40,965 nucleotides of DNA. Origin: Kiloniellales bacterium (lineage in GTDB: Bacteria > Pseudomonadota > Alphaproteobacteria > Kiloniellales > JAKSBE01). The notes below the pieces were generated by a model. It saw only the letters and a program-made list of their open reading frames with translations, did no database searches and was not told the DNA's origin. Positions 1-6,796 of the stretch are shown one piece after another. How positions within the stretch are numbered: position 1 is the first letter of the stretch; each line of letters begins with the position of its first letter. Location of the stretch: positions 1-40,965 of the forward strand of contig JANQGU010000095.1 in assembly GCA_028282935.1 (NCBI GenBank). Reading direction: 5' to 3'. The translations under genes were made by a program, and so were the position numbers.

Positions 1-1212
1 GTCCTTCTCGCTCTCGTGCAGGGTGATGGCGTTGCTTTCCTGCGGCATGTCCTCGCCGACCAGCCACATCCCGGCCATGTGGTCGTAGAGCTCCATGGCG
101 CTGGTGAAGTCGCGGCCCCAGGCGCCGGGGTCGAGGAAGGCGGCCATGAAGGGGATGCCCAAGGCCAGGGTCTCCATCTCGTAGCCGCCGACGAAGCCGC
201 GCGCGGGGTCGTTGATCGACTCGTCGGTGATGATCCCGGCCATGGTCGTGCCGCGGTACATGTTCACCGGCTTGTCGAAGCTCGCGTAGACCGAGCCGGT
301 CATGTGCCGCATGTAGTTCTTGCCGACCTGGCCCGAGGAGTTGGCCAGGCCGTCCGGGAACTTGCCGCCGGCCGAGTTGAGCAGCAGGCGCGGCGTCTCG
401 ATCGAGTTGCCGGCGACCGCGACCCCGCGGGCCTTCTGCTCCTGCTGATTGCCCTCGGCGTCGGCATAGACCACGGCGGTCACCTTGCCGGCGTCGTCGT
501 GCAGGATCTGCAGCACCTGGGATTCCGGGCGCAGGTCCAGCTTGCCGGTCGCCTCCGCCTTGGGGATCTCGGCGTAGAGGGTCGACCACTTGGCGCCCGA
601 CTTGCAGCCCTGGAAGCAGAAGCCGATCTGCTGGCAGGAGGCGCGGCCGTCGCGCGGCCGGCTGTTGATCGCCATCCGCCCGGTGTGGCAGTCCTTGTAG
701 CCGAGCCGCTTGGCGCCGGCGTACATGATCTTGAAGTTGTTGCTGCCGGGCAGGCCGGGGATGTCGTGGGTGCGGGTCACGCCCATCTTGTCCTCGGCCT
801 TGGCGTAGAAGGGCTCCAGCTCCTCGAGGGTCAGCGGCCAGTCCAGGAGCGTGGCGCCGGCGATCTCGCCGTAGGTGGTCTTGGCCTTGAACTCGTGCGC
901 CTGGAAGCGCAGCGAGGCGCCGGCCCAGTGCACGGTCGAGCCGCCGACGGTCTTGCAGATCCAGGCCGGCAGACCTGCGAAGTCCTTGGCCACCCGCCAG
1001 CTGCCGGAGGTGGTCCGCTTGTCGAGCCAGGAGAGCTGGCCGAAGGAATCCCACTCGTCGTTCTGGAAGTCGTCGATCGAATAGCGCTTGCCCGCTTCCA
1101 GCAGGACGACCTTGACGCCCTGCTGGCAGAGCTCGTTGGCGAGCGTGCCGCCGCCAGCGCCGGAGCCGACGATGACGAAGACGGAATCGTCGTTCAGATC
1201 GAATTTCGCCAT
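1..1212 (-). CDS. GMC-type FAD-dependent oxidoreductase (dehydrogenase large subunit), 3' end off window
   Basis: This is the catalytic subunit of a membrane-linked sugar/alcohol dehydrogenase of the glucose-methanol-choline family. 404 codons are visible; family members are about 550-600 residues, so the C-terminal His/Asn catalytic part lies beyond the left edge. The N-terminus carries the FAD-binding Rossmann motif VIVGSGAGGG (about residues 13-22) and an acidic end of strand 2 (VVLLEAG). A cysteine set C193-x5-C199-x3-C203 matches the spacing of three of the four cysteines in the 3Fe-4S segment of bacterial FAD-glucose dehydrogenase, suggesting electron transfer out through an iron-sulfur cluster. 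It has no signal peptide of its own and starts 18 bp after the Tat-exported small subunit, so hitchhiker export is likely. A cytochrome c subunit may follow off-window. The substrate cannot be told from sequence. Confidence 0.88.
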   Translation of the reverse strand, partial: MAKFDLNDDSVFVIVGSGAGGGTLANELCQQGVKVVLLEAGKRYSIDDFQNDEWDSFGQLSWLDKRTTSGSWRVAKDFAGLPAWICKTVGGSTVHWAGASLRFQAHEFKAKTTYGEIAGATLLDWPLTLEELEPFYAKAEDKMGVTRTHDIPGLPGSNNFKIMYAGAKRLGYKDCHTGRMAINSRPRDGRASCQQIGFCFQGCKSGAKWSTLYAEIPKAEATGKLDLRPESQVLQILHDDAGKVTAVVYADAEGNQQEQKARGVAVAGNSIETPRLLLNSAGGKFPDGLANSSGQVGKNYMRHMTGSVYASFDKPVNMYRGTTMAGIITDESINDPARGFVGGYEMETLALGIPFMAAFLDPGAWGRDFTSAMELYDHMAGMWLVGEDMPQESNAITLHESEKD

Positions 1213-1230
1213 GGCTTGCGTCCTCCCCGC

Positions 1231-1785
1231 TCAGGCCTTGGAGGGGCTGGCGTCTTCGGGCGGGCTCTCGACCCAGTTCAGGTCGTCGAACCCCCGGTCG
1301 ATGTAGCCGCCGTACTCGTAGGACGCGCCCTCGTAGCCGAAGTGCCGCCAGGCCAGCTTGTTGTTGTAGAGCGCGACCACGGTGGTGCCGCGGACCTTCT
1401 GGAAGAAGGGCGTCGCCTCCCGTTCCGTCAGGACCTTCATCTGATGCCCGTCGGAAAGCTCGAGCCACTTGATGCCCATGGCCTTGTCGAGCTCGGCCAC
1501 GCCGTCCTTCAGCAGCTTGGCGGTGTCGGCGCTGCCCTTTGCCTCCGCGTCCAGGGCCTCGACCACGCCGGCGTAGTAGATGTCGCCCAGGGCGTCGTGG
1601 GGATAGAGCTGCCGGCTCATCCGCAACAGGGTCTCGGCGCTGTGCGCGTCCAGGGTGCCGAGCTGCAGCGCCCAGGCGCCGTCGGGCGCCATCAGCACGG
1701 CGCCGCCGGCGACCGCCGCGGTCCCGGCCGCCGCCAGCCCGCTGCTCTGCAGGAACTGGCGCCGGTTCATTCCCTTGCCACTCAT
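1231..1785 (-). CDS. Gluconate 2-dehydrogenase subunit 3 family protein, Tat-exported small subunit
   Basis: A 184-residue protein with a twin-arginine signal (NRRQFLQSSGLAAAG, residues 7-21) followed by a hydrophobic stretch ending near AWA. The remainder fits the gluconate 2-dehydrogenase subunit 3 family, the small partner that carries the FAD-containing GMC subunit across the membrane by the Tat route. It lies directly upstream of the GMC gene on the same strand, the usual order for these pairs. The start is supported by AGGAGAGG placed 8 nt upstream. The role as chaperone/export partner comes from family knowledge; which substrate the complex oxidises is unknown. Confidence 0.88.
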   Translation of the reverse strand: MSGKGMNRRQFLQSSGLAAAGTAAVAGGAVLMAPDGAWALQLGTLDAHSAETLLRMSRQLYPHDALGDIYYAGVVEALDAEAKGSADTAKLLKDGVAELDKAMGIKWLELSDGHQMKVLTEREATPFFQKVRGTTVVALYNNKLAWRHFGYEGASYEYGGYIDRGFDDLNWVESPPEDASPSKA

Positions 1786-1850
1786 CGTCTTGCCTCTCCT
1801 GACTTTTCTTTTCGTTCTTGTTTGTCTTTTTTTGCGTTACGGCCGCGCCG

Positions 1851-2246
1851 TCACTGGTAGCGGCCGTGCCTTTGCAGCACCTCGATCTTGTAGCCGTCGG
1901 GATCCTGCAGGAAGAAGAAGCGGGCCATGAGCGCGCCCTCCCGGTGGAACTCCTTGATGTCCAGGGGCGCGAGGCCGAGATCGCGCAGACGGCCGTGCTC
2001 GGCGTCCAGGTCGTCGACACAGACCGCCAGGTGGCCGTAGCCGTCGGCATGGGCGTAGGGCTCCGCGCGGCCCTTGTTGAGGGTCAGCTCGATCTCGAAG
2101 TCGTTCTCGGCGTTGCGCAGATAGACCAGGGCGAAGCCGTCGAAGTCGAAATGGTCCGCGACTTCCAGGCCGAAGGCTTTGCTGTAGAACTCGATCGAAC
2201 GATCCAGGTCCAGAACCCGGACCATCGTATGGATGGCCTTTGCCAT
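1851..2246 (-). CDS. VOC family protein, glyoxalase I-like
   Basis: A 131-residue vicinal-oxygen-chelate protein built from two babbab modules (about residues 4-60 and 67-128). It resembles lactoylglutathione lyase: HTMVRVLDLDRSIEFY near the N-terminus, the ELT strand, HLAVCVDD opening the second module, and DPDGYKIEVLQ at the end. The metal ligands of glyoxalase I (His/Glu, His/Glu) appear present at H6, the Glu in the ELT strand, the His of GHLAV and the Glu of KIEVL. It probably detoxifies methylglyoxal with glutathione, but other VOC activities are possible. The start at 2246 is chosen because GGGAGG lies 6 nt upstream; an in-frame ATG 24 nt earlier lacks such a site. Confidence 0.85.
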   Translation of the reverse strand: MAKAIHTMVRVLDLDRSIEFYSKAFGLEVADHFDFDGFALVYLRNAENDFEIELTLNKGRAEPYAHADGYGHLAVCVDDLDAEHGRLRDLGLAPLDIKEFHREGALMARFFFLQDPDGYKIEVLQRHGRYQ

Positions 2247-2378
2247 GGACTGCCTCCCGTCCGCGGGCACGCCCGCTTCTTTAGAAGCAGTCTAACTCGG
2301 CCCGGGAAGGCCGTGGTGTTAAGCCGGTACTACACCCCGCGCCCTCCGCCGCCGGCGCGCTTCGCCGGGCCGCCGGTC

Positions 2379-2690
2379 CTATTCGGCCGCGGTCAGGGCC
2401 TGCGGCGGCAGCTCGGGCATCCTGCCGGCGCCGGTTTCCTGCTTGTAGATCATGCAGGTGACCCGCAGCAGCGAGGCGAAGTTCTGGACCTCGCCGTGGA
2501 TCTCGATCACTTCGTCGTAGAGCGTCGAAAGGAAGCGCGGGGTCGACAGGTCCTGGCTTTCGGCGATCTCGTCGAGGATCTGCCAGAACTTCCTCTCCAG
2601 CCGGATGCTCGTCGAGCGGCCGGCCAAGCGCAGCGAGCGCAACTCGTTCTTGTACTGCTCCGGATCCTGCCGGGCAAAGATCTCGCACAT
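2379..2690 (-). CDS. Ribbon-helix-helix (RHH_4-type) domain protein
   Basis: A 103-residue cytoplasmic protein. The centre has the arrangement of a ribbon-helix-helix fold: a strand with RSTSIRLERKFW (about residues 25-36), then two helices (ILDEIAESQDL and PRFLSTLYDEVIE). It continues with NFASLLRVTC, which is characteristic of the RHH_4 family widespread in alphaproteobacteria. Such proteins are probably DNA-binding, but I know of no assigned regulon. The start has a good GGAGGT 9 nt upstream. It stands alone between the VOC gene and the sortase pair, with a 195-bp gap upstream in which I see no clear regulatory site. Confidence 0.8.
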   Translation of the reverse strand: MCEIFARQDPEQYKNELRSLRLAGRSTSIRLERKFWQILDEIAESQDLSTPRFLSTLYDEVIEIHGEVQNFASLLRVTCMIYKQETGAGRMPELPPQALTAAE

Positions 2691-2885
2691 TCTCAGGCTA
2701 CCTCCGCTGGGGGACTCTGCGCCCTCGTTCTTGCTTATGGCTTTTGCGGACTATAGCACAGGAAGCGCCGGCCCGAGGAGAAGAACCGACTGCGGGATAG
2801 ACCCTAGTATGGTGGTAGAGGGCGTCCTGCCGAGACGGACGTGATCCGGCTCTCCAGGCCGGCCGCACGTCCTGCCCAGCAGGGC

Positions 2886-3506
2886 CTAGTCGCGCAGCGC
2901 GACCTCGGTCACCGCCTCGGCGGTGACGACATAGCGCCAGGGCGTGGTGGCGCCGGCTTTCTCGGCGGGCCAGTCCGCGACCAGCGACAGGACCGGCCAG
3001 CCGGAGCCCGGCGCCAGCTGCGCCTTGCGGGAATCGAAGACGTCGCGGCCGGTGACCCGGAAGCGGCGCCAGATGCCGTCGGCGCGCTGTACCCACAGCA
3101 GGGTCCCGCGCTCCAGGTCCTCGAGGAAGCCGAAGTGGGTGTCGCGATGCCCGGTCAGGATCGAGTGGCCGGCCTCGCCGGGCGCCACGGTGCCCTCGAT
3201 GTGCCCCGGACCGAGGGCGAGAGTGTGCTCGGAGGTGCCGGTCAGCACCAGCAGGTCGACGTCCAGGGTCGGCACCCGCAGGCGGGCGACCGGGTGGGCC
3301 TCGGCGCCGGGCCAGGGGCGAAGGGTCCTGCCGTCGGCGAGGCGCGTCGCCCAGGCTCTCTCGAGCAAGGCCTGGGCGACGCCCGCCTTGGCGTAGATCC
3401 ATCCGGTCCCGCCCAACTGCCAGAACCCGAGCCCCAGCAGCAGAACAGCCAGCGCGCCGACCGTGAGGACCCCGCGGCGCGCCGCGCGTTCTTCGCTAGA
3501 GGTCAT
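2886..3506 (-). CDS. Class GN sortase-like protein lacking the catalytic cysteine
   Basis: A 206-residue single-pass membrane protein. A cytoplasmic N-terminus is followed by a hydrophobic anchor (residues 13-29), then a sortase domain of the proteobacterial GN class. The catalytic histidine is present in LTGHRDTHF (H120), as is the late arginine in PWRYVV (R191). In the usual place of the catalytic cysteine (family pattern LVTCYP) the protein reads LVADWP, with D178 at the Cys position, and there is no cysteine anywhere in the protein. Transpeptidation by the known mechanism should therefore be impossible. The gene overlaps the preceding small membrane protein by 11 bp and has no Shine-Dalgarno of its own, so it is probably translationally coupled. 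The usual large sortase-target protein is not next to it. Confidence 0.82.
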   Translation of the reverse strand: MTSSEERAARRGVLTVGALAVLLLGLGFWQLGGTGWIYAKAGVAQALLERAWATRLADGRTLRPWPGAEAHPVARLRVPTLDVDLLVLTGTSEHTLALGPGHIEGTVAPGEAGHSILTGHRDTHFGFLEDLERGTLLWVQRADGIWRRFRVTGRDVFDSRKAQLAPGSGWPVLSLVADWPAEKAGATTPWRYVVTAEAVTEVALRD

Positions 3507-3753
3507 GTCCGGCGCGGCGGTGCAGCTCCGCGGGCTGGGCCTTTTCCGAGAGCTGGGGCGCTTCCTGGGTCGCCACCGGGGGGACCGCCAGCGCCGCGCG
3601 CATGCCGCCCGGCGAGATCAGGATGGCGGCGGCCAGGAACATGATCGTCAGGCCGAAGGTGGCCATCAAGGTCAAGGCGCTCATCCGCGCGAGCGCGACT
3701 GCGGCGCGCGGAAACAGGATCGTCGTTGGGATCTGTGTGTCTTGGCTCGACAT
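3496..3753 (-). CDS. Small single-pass membrane protein coupled to sortase-like gene
   Basis: An 85-residue protein of unknown function. A polar N-terminus is followed by one long hydrophobic segment (about residues 26-48), then an extended, Pro/Gln/Ala-rich tail. I see no sorting motif of the LPXTG type and no known domain. Its 3' end overlaps the sortase-like gene by 11 bp, so the two are almost certainly one operon. It occupies the place where GN-sortase loci normally carry the sortase target, but it is far too short for that family. Whether it is a partner, an anchor or a remnant is open. Confidence 0.6.
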   Translation of the reverse strand: MSSQDTQIPTTILFPRAAVALARMSALTLMATFGLTIMFLAAAILISPGGMRAALAVPPVATQEAPQLSEKAQPAELHRRAGHDL

Positions 3754-4138
3754 GGCTACCCCGAAGCTCCCTTGCTCGTTGCGTTGGCTTGCGGAACGTC
3801 TCTCCCGAGGTCTCTGCCTGCCAATAAAGCCTGGGAATGCGGCGGGGATCGTGCCGGAATGCGGCGGTCCGGGTCTGGAAAGAGGGCGATTCTGTGGCGG
3901 CCCGGCGCCGGGACCGCTTGGTCCGGAGCCGCCTAACCCTATGAGTCCAAGAGAATAGGGGCGTCCTTAACGGTCGAGCCCTGCGCCTGCGGCCGTGCCC
4001 GGATTGGGGCTCGGCAAGGCTTCCGCCTCGGGGCTGTGACGAAGCCCACCGGCCGGCCGCGGCCGTCTGCGCTAGCTTGCGCCCGGCGGTCATGTTCCAT
4101 CGAAGCGGCAGCGCTGCGAGGCGCAAGAAGGAGACTCC
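3754..4138. other. 385-bp intergenic region between divergent genes
   Basis: This region separates the leftward sortase pair from the rightward subtilase gene and so must hold both promoters. I see no convincing -35/-10 pair, RNA gene or conserved repeat. Immediately before the subtilase start there is an AAGGAG ribosome binding site. Confidence 0.5.
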
Positions 4139-5182
4139 ATGCAGGACGACGACAAGACCTGGCACATCGAGATGGTGCGTGCGCGCGAGGCGCTGGACAT
4201 CATTCTGCCCAAGCTGATCAACGAGAATCAGGAAGCCGACTGGGGCGACATCTGGATCGCCCATCCGGATACCGGCTACACCCAGCATCCGGTTTTCGCC
4301 TTCGAGGGGGAGCGCAGCCCCTTCCTGCTGACGGACCGCGGGATCAACTACCTGGAGCCGGGCGAGCTGCCGCGCGATCCGCTGCGCTACAGCGGCTTCC
4401 CCGGGCACGGGACCCGGATCGGCAGCGCGCTCTGCGGGCGGCTGCCCGGCTCGCTGGTCGGGCTCGCGCCCGGGGTCCCGACGGTCCCCTACCGGGTCAC
4501 GAACTCGGTCGTGCTGATCGCCCGGGAGGCGCGCCTGAACCTGGCGAACGCGATCCGCCACGCGATCGACTTCAACGGCTGCGACGTGATCTCGATCAGC
4601 CTGGGCATGCCGCTGCTCAGCCCCTTCGCGCCCCGGCCGCTGGGCCGGGCGGTGGACTACGCCTACGAGAACGGCGTGATCGTCGTCGCCGCTGGCGGCC
4701 AGGTCGTGGACCGGGTCTCCTATCCCGGGAAGTTCCGCCGCTCGATCGGGGTCGGCGGCGTGACCCCGGACCGCAAGGTCTGGCCGGGCTCGGAGTACGT
4801 GGCGAGCATGAAGGAGCGGATCGACGTCTGGGCGCCGGCCGAGCCGATCTGGCGGGCCAACACAGTCTTCGACGGCAGCGGCGAGCGCTACGACTTCGGC
4901 TTCGGCGACGGCACCTCCTATTCGACGGTCCACGTCTCGGCCGCCGCGGCCCTGTGGCTGTTCCACCGCAAGGAGGAGATCGCCGGCAAGTATGCGCGGC
5001 CTTGGCAGCGGGTCGAGGCCTTCCGCCGGCTGATCAAGGACACCCGCCAGGACGTCAAGGGCCGCTTCAAGCCGGCGCCGGGGACCGGCATCCTCGACAT
5101 GGAGGCCCTGCTCAAGGCCGAGCTGCCGGAGCTGAGCGACGACGACTACGAAGAGGTGCAGGCCGCCGGCGAGTGGGGCTGA
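4139..5182 (+). CDS. S8 (subtilisin-like) family peptidase, probably cytoplasmic
   Basis: A 347-residue protein with the subtilase triad in order: Asp in AHPDTGYTQHP (D44), His in GFPGHGTRIGS (H90) and Ser in GDGTSYSTVHVSAA (S260). The helix before S260 and the strand DVISISLGMP (149-158) also fit the fold. At the oxyanion-hole position, where subtilases have Asn in an AAGN motif, this protein has AAGGQ (G187), so activity may be reduced or altered. There is no signal peptide or propeptide, unlike secreted subtilases, so an intracellular role is likely. The C-terminus is acidic. The start follows AAGGAG. It is monocistronic, convergent with the SPFH gene. Confidence 0.85.
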   Translation: MQDDDKTWHIEMVRAREALDIILPKLINENQEADWGDIWIAHPDTGYTQHPVFAFEGERSPFLLTDRGINYLEPGELPRDPLRYSGFPGHGTRIGSALCGRLPGSLVGLAPGVPTVPYRVTNSVVLIAREARLNLANAIRHAIDFNGCDVISISLGMPLLSPFAPRPLGRAVDYAYENGVIVVAAGGQVVDRVSYPGKFRRSIGVGGVTPDRKVWPGSEYVASMKERIDVWAPAEPIWRANTVFDGSGERYDFGFGDGTSYSTVHVSAAAALWLFHRKEEIAGKYARPWQRVEAFRRLIKDTRQDVKGRFKPAPGTGILDMEALLKAELPELSDDDYEEVQAAGEWG

Positions 5183-5196
5183 CCGCCGCCGGCCGG

Positions 5197-5252
5197 CCCG
5201 GTCAGCCGCCGTCCGGCGGCAGGAACCCGGTCAGCCGCCGTCCGGCGGCAGG
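5197..5252. repeat. 29-bp tandem duplication at convergent gene ends
   Basis: Two copies of a 27-bp segment (5197-5223 and 5226-5252) lie in tandem with a 29-bp period. Each contains GCCGCC-GTCC-GGCGGC, a GC hairpin. The right copy encodes the last codons and stop of the SPFH gene; the left copy repeats that 3' end, including a second stop codon. The hairpins may help termination between the convergent genes. Confidence 0.85.
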
Positions 5253-6226
5253 GAGATGGCGGGCTGGGCGCCGTTCATCACCACGACCTGGACCTGGCCG
5301 GTCTCGACCGCCTTCATCATCGCCTCGGCCCGGGTCTTGTCCGCGATCGCGCCCAGGACCTCGCGGATCTGGCTCGGGCTGAAGCCCTCGGGCAGCTCGG
5401 CGAAGAGGTTGTTGACGCCGCGGCCCTCGTTCTGGCGCCGCCGGGCCTCCTCCTCGGCGATCTGGGTCAGGGTCTTCTGCCGCTCCAGGTCCTCCTCGGC
5501 GGCGATCTTCTCGGCGACCGCGTTCAGGACCTTGTTCGGCGGCAGGACCTTGCGAAGCTGCACCGGCTGGATCGTGAAGGTCTGGCGGGCCTCCTCTTCC
5601 GGGAAGCCGGCGGCGATCAGGTCCTGCTCGACCAGCTCGCGGAAGCGGGCCTCGATCCGGGCCGCCAGCTTGTCCCGAGACCCGGTCGCCGCGTCGCGCC
5701 AGGTGAAGCCCGCGACGGCGTCGCGCACCGCGGAGCGCGCGGCCGGGACGATGAGCTGCAGGGCGACGGCACGCTGCGGGCCGATCCGCTGGAAGACCTT
5801 CCAGGCGATGGGACCGTTCAGGCGCAGCGGGAAGCCGAGGTCGACCCGAAGCGGCGTGGAGTCCGCGGAGACCGAGACGATCTCCGCCCCGGCGCTGCCG
5901 AGGCGCCCGTTGCCGCCGCTCTCCGCGCCCCGGAAGTCGAACATGGTCCGGCGGATCGAGAACTCCTCCAGGCTGTAGAAGGGGTTCACGATGTGCAGGC
6001 CCTCCTCGTAGACCCCGGGCTGCACGGCGCCGAAGAAGGTCGCCACGCCGACGTGGCCCGGCGGGACGATGCGGACCGCCGTGGCGATCACCAGCCCGGC
6101 GGCGATGACGAAGAGGGTTCCGGAGCCGACCGAGGCCGCGGCGCGGTGGCGCGCGCCGGCCTTGGCCAGGAGGAGGAGTGCCGCCAGCAGCGCGAAGACG
6201 GCGAGGATCAAAAGGAAGAAGGCCAT
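5231..6226 (-). CDS. SPFH/band 7 (prohibitin-like) membrane protein
   Basis: A 331-residue protein with two N-terminal hydrophobic segments (about residues 3-22 and 33-52). An SPFH/band-7 domain follows, opening with VRIVPPGHVGVATFFG and running to about residue 230. A charged coiled-coil-forming region comes next (about 235-275, with AEKIAAEEDLERQ and EEEARRRQ). Such proteins build large oligomeric scaffolds in membrane microdomains and often influence FtsH or other membrane proteases; that role here is family inference. The start has GGGAG upstream. There is no linked NfeD-type partner. It is transcribed divergently from the cueR operon. Confidence 0.85.
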   Translation of the reverse strand: MAFFLLILAVFALLAALLLLAKAGARHRAAASVGSGTLFVIAAGLVIATAVRIVPPGHVGVATFFGAVQPGVYEEGLHIVNPFYSLEEFSIRRTMFDFRGAESGGNGRLGSAGAEIVSVSADSTPLRVDLGFPLRLNGPIAWKVFQRIGPQRAVALQLIVPAARSAVRDAVAGFTWRDAATGSRDKLAARIEARFRELVEQDLIAAGFPEEEARQTFTIQPVQLRKVLPPNKVLNAVAEKIAAEEDLERQKTLTQIAEEEARRRQNEGRGVNNLFAELPEGFSPSQIREVLGAIADKTRAEAMMKAVETGQVQVVVMNGAQPAISLPPDGG

Positions 6227-6335
6227 GGCTGTGCTCCCGGACCTGCGGGTTTCCTGCCGGCGGGAGGACCTCCCGGGCTTTGCCCTTCTAGCGGCCGGGC
6301 GCTACGGATCCCTTAACTCCGGCCGAAGGCAGGGC

Positions 6336-6366
6336 TTGACCTTCCAGTCACTGGAAGCCCTATCTA
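6336..6366 (+). promoter_or_regulatory. MerR/CueR-type promoter-operator of the cueR-copA operon
   Basis: A -35 TTGACC (6336-6341) and a -10 TATCTA (6361-6366) are separated by 19 bp, the over-long spacer typical of MerR-family promoters. The spacer holds a perfect 17-bp dyad, CTTCCAGTCACTGGAAG (6341-6357), like CueR boxes. Transcription should start near 6373, 28 bp before the cueR ATG, so CueR probably controls its own operon in response to Cu(I). Confidence 0.88.
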
Positions 6367-6400
6367 GGATTCATCGCTCCAAGCTTTCGAGGACAGCTCC

Positions 6401-6796
6401 ATGAACATCGGCGAAGCTGCGGCGCTCTCCGGCCTGCCGGCCAAGACCATCCGCTACTACGAGGAGGCGGGCCTGGTCACCCCGGCCGCCCGCGGCGACA
6501 ACGGCTACCGGCGCTACTCGGAGAAGGACGTCCACCGCCTGCGCTTCCTGCAGCGCGCGCGCAGCCTGGGCTTCTCGATCCAGGAGTGCCGCGAGCTGCT
6601 GTCGCTCTACGAGGACAAGGATCGGGCCAGCGCCGACGTCAAGGCGATCGCCCGGCGGCATCTCCAGGACATCGAGCGCAAGATCGCCGAGCTGGAGAGC
6701 CTGCGCGGCCTGCTCGGCGATCTAGTCGCCCGGTGCCACGGCGACGACCGGCCCGACTGCCCGATCCTCCAGGACCTGGCGGGCCAGGATGGCTGA
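6401..6796 (+). CDS. cueR: Cu(I)-responsive MerR-family regulator CueR
   Basis: A 131-residue MerR-family activator. A winged HTH occupies residues 1-70 ([28 protein letters not shown]), followed by a long dimerisation helix (about 77-108). A metal-binding loop carries C112 and C120 spaced C-x7-C, the same positions as in E. coli CueR, which bind one monovalent copper ion. On binding it untwists the over-long spacer promoter found just upstream. The gene overlaps copA by 8 bp and forms an operon with it. The copper call rests on the C-x7-C loop plus the neighbouring copper ATPase; silver or gold would also be sensed. Confidence 0.9.
   Translation: MNIGEAAALSGLPAKTIRYYEEAGLVTPAARGDNGYRRYSEKDVHRLRFLQRARSLGFSIQECRELLSLYEDKDRASADVKAIARRHLQDIERKIAELESLRGLLGDLVARCHGDDRPDCPILQDLAGQDG

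Noticed and set aside
16-1860. Long open frame on the plus strand over the oxidoreductase genes
   Set aside because: It is the antisense shadow of two clear minus-strand genes; the translation is low-complexity Gly/Ala/Leu/Val/Arg as typical for GC-rich shadows.
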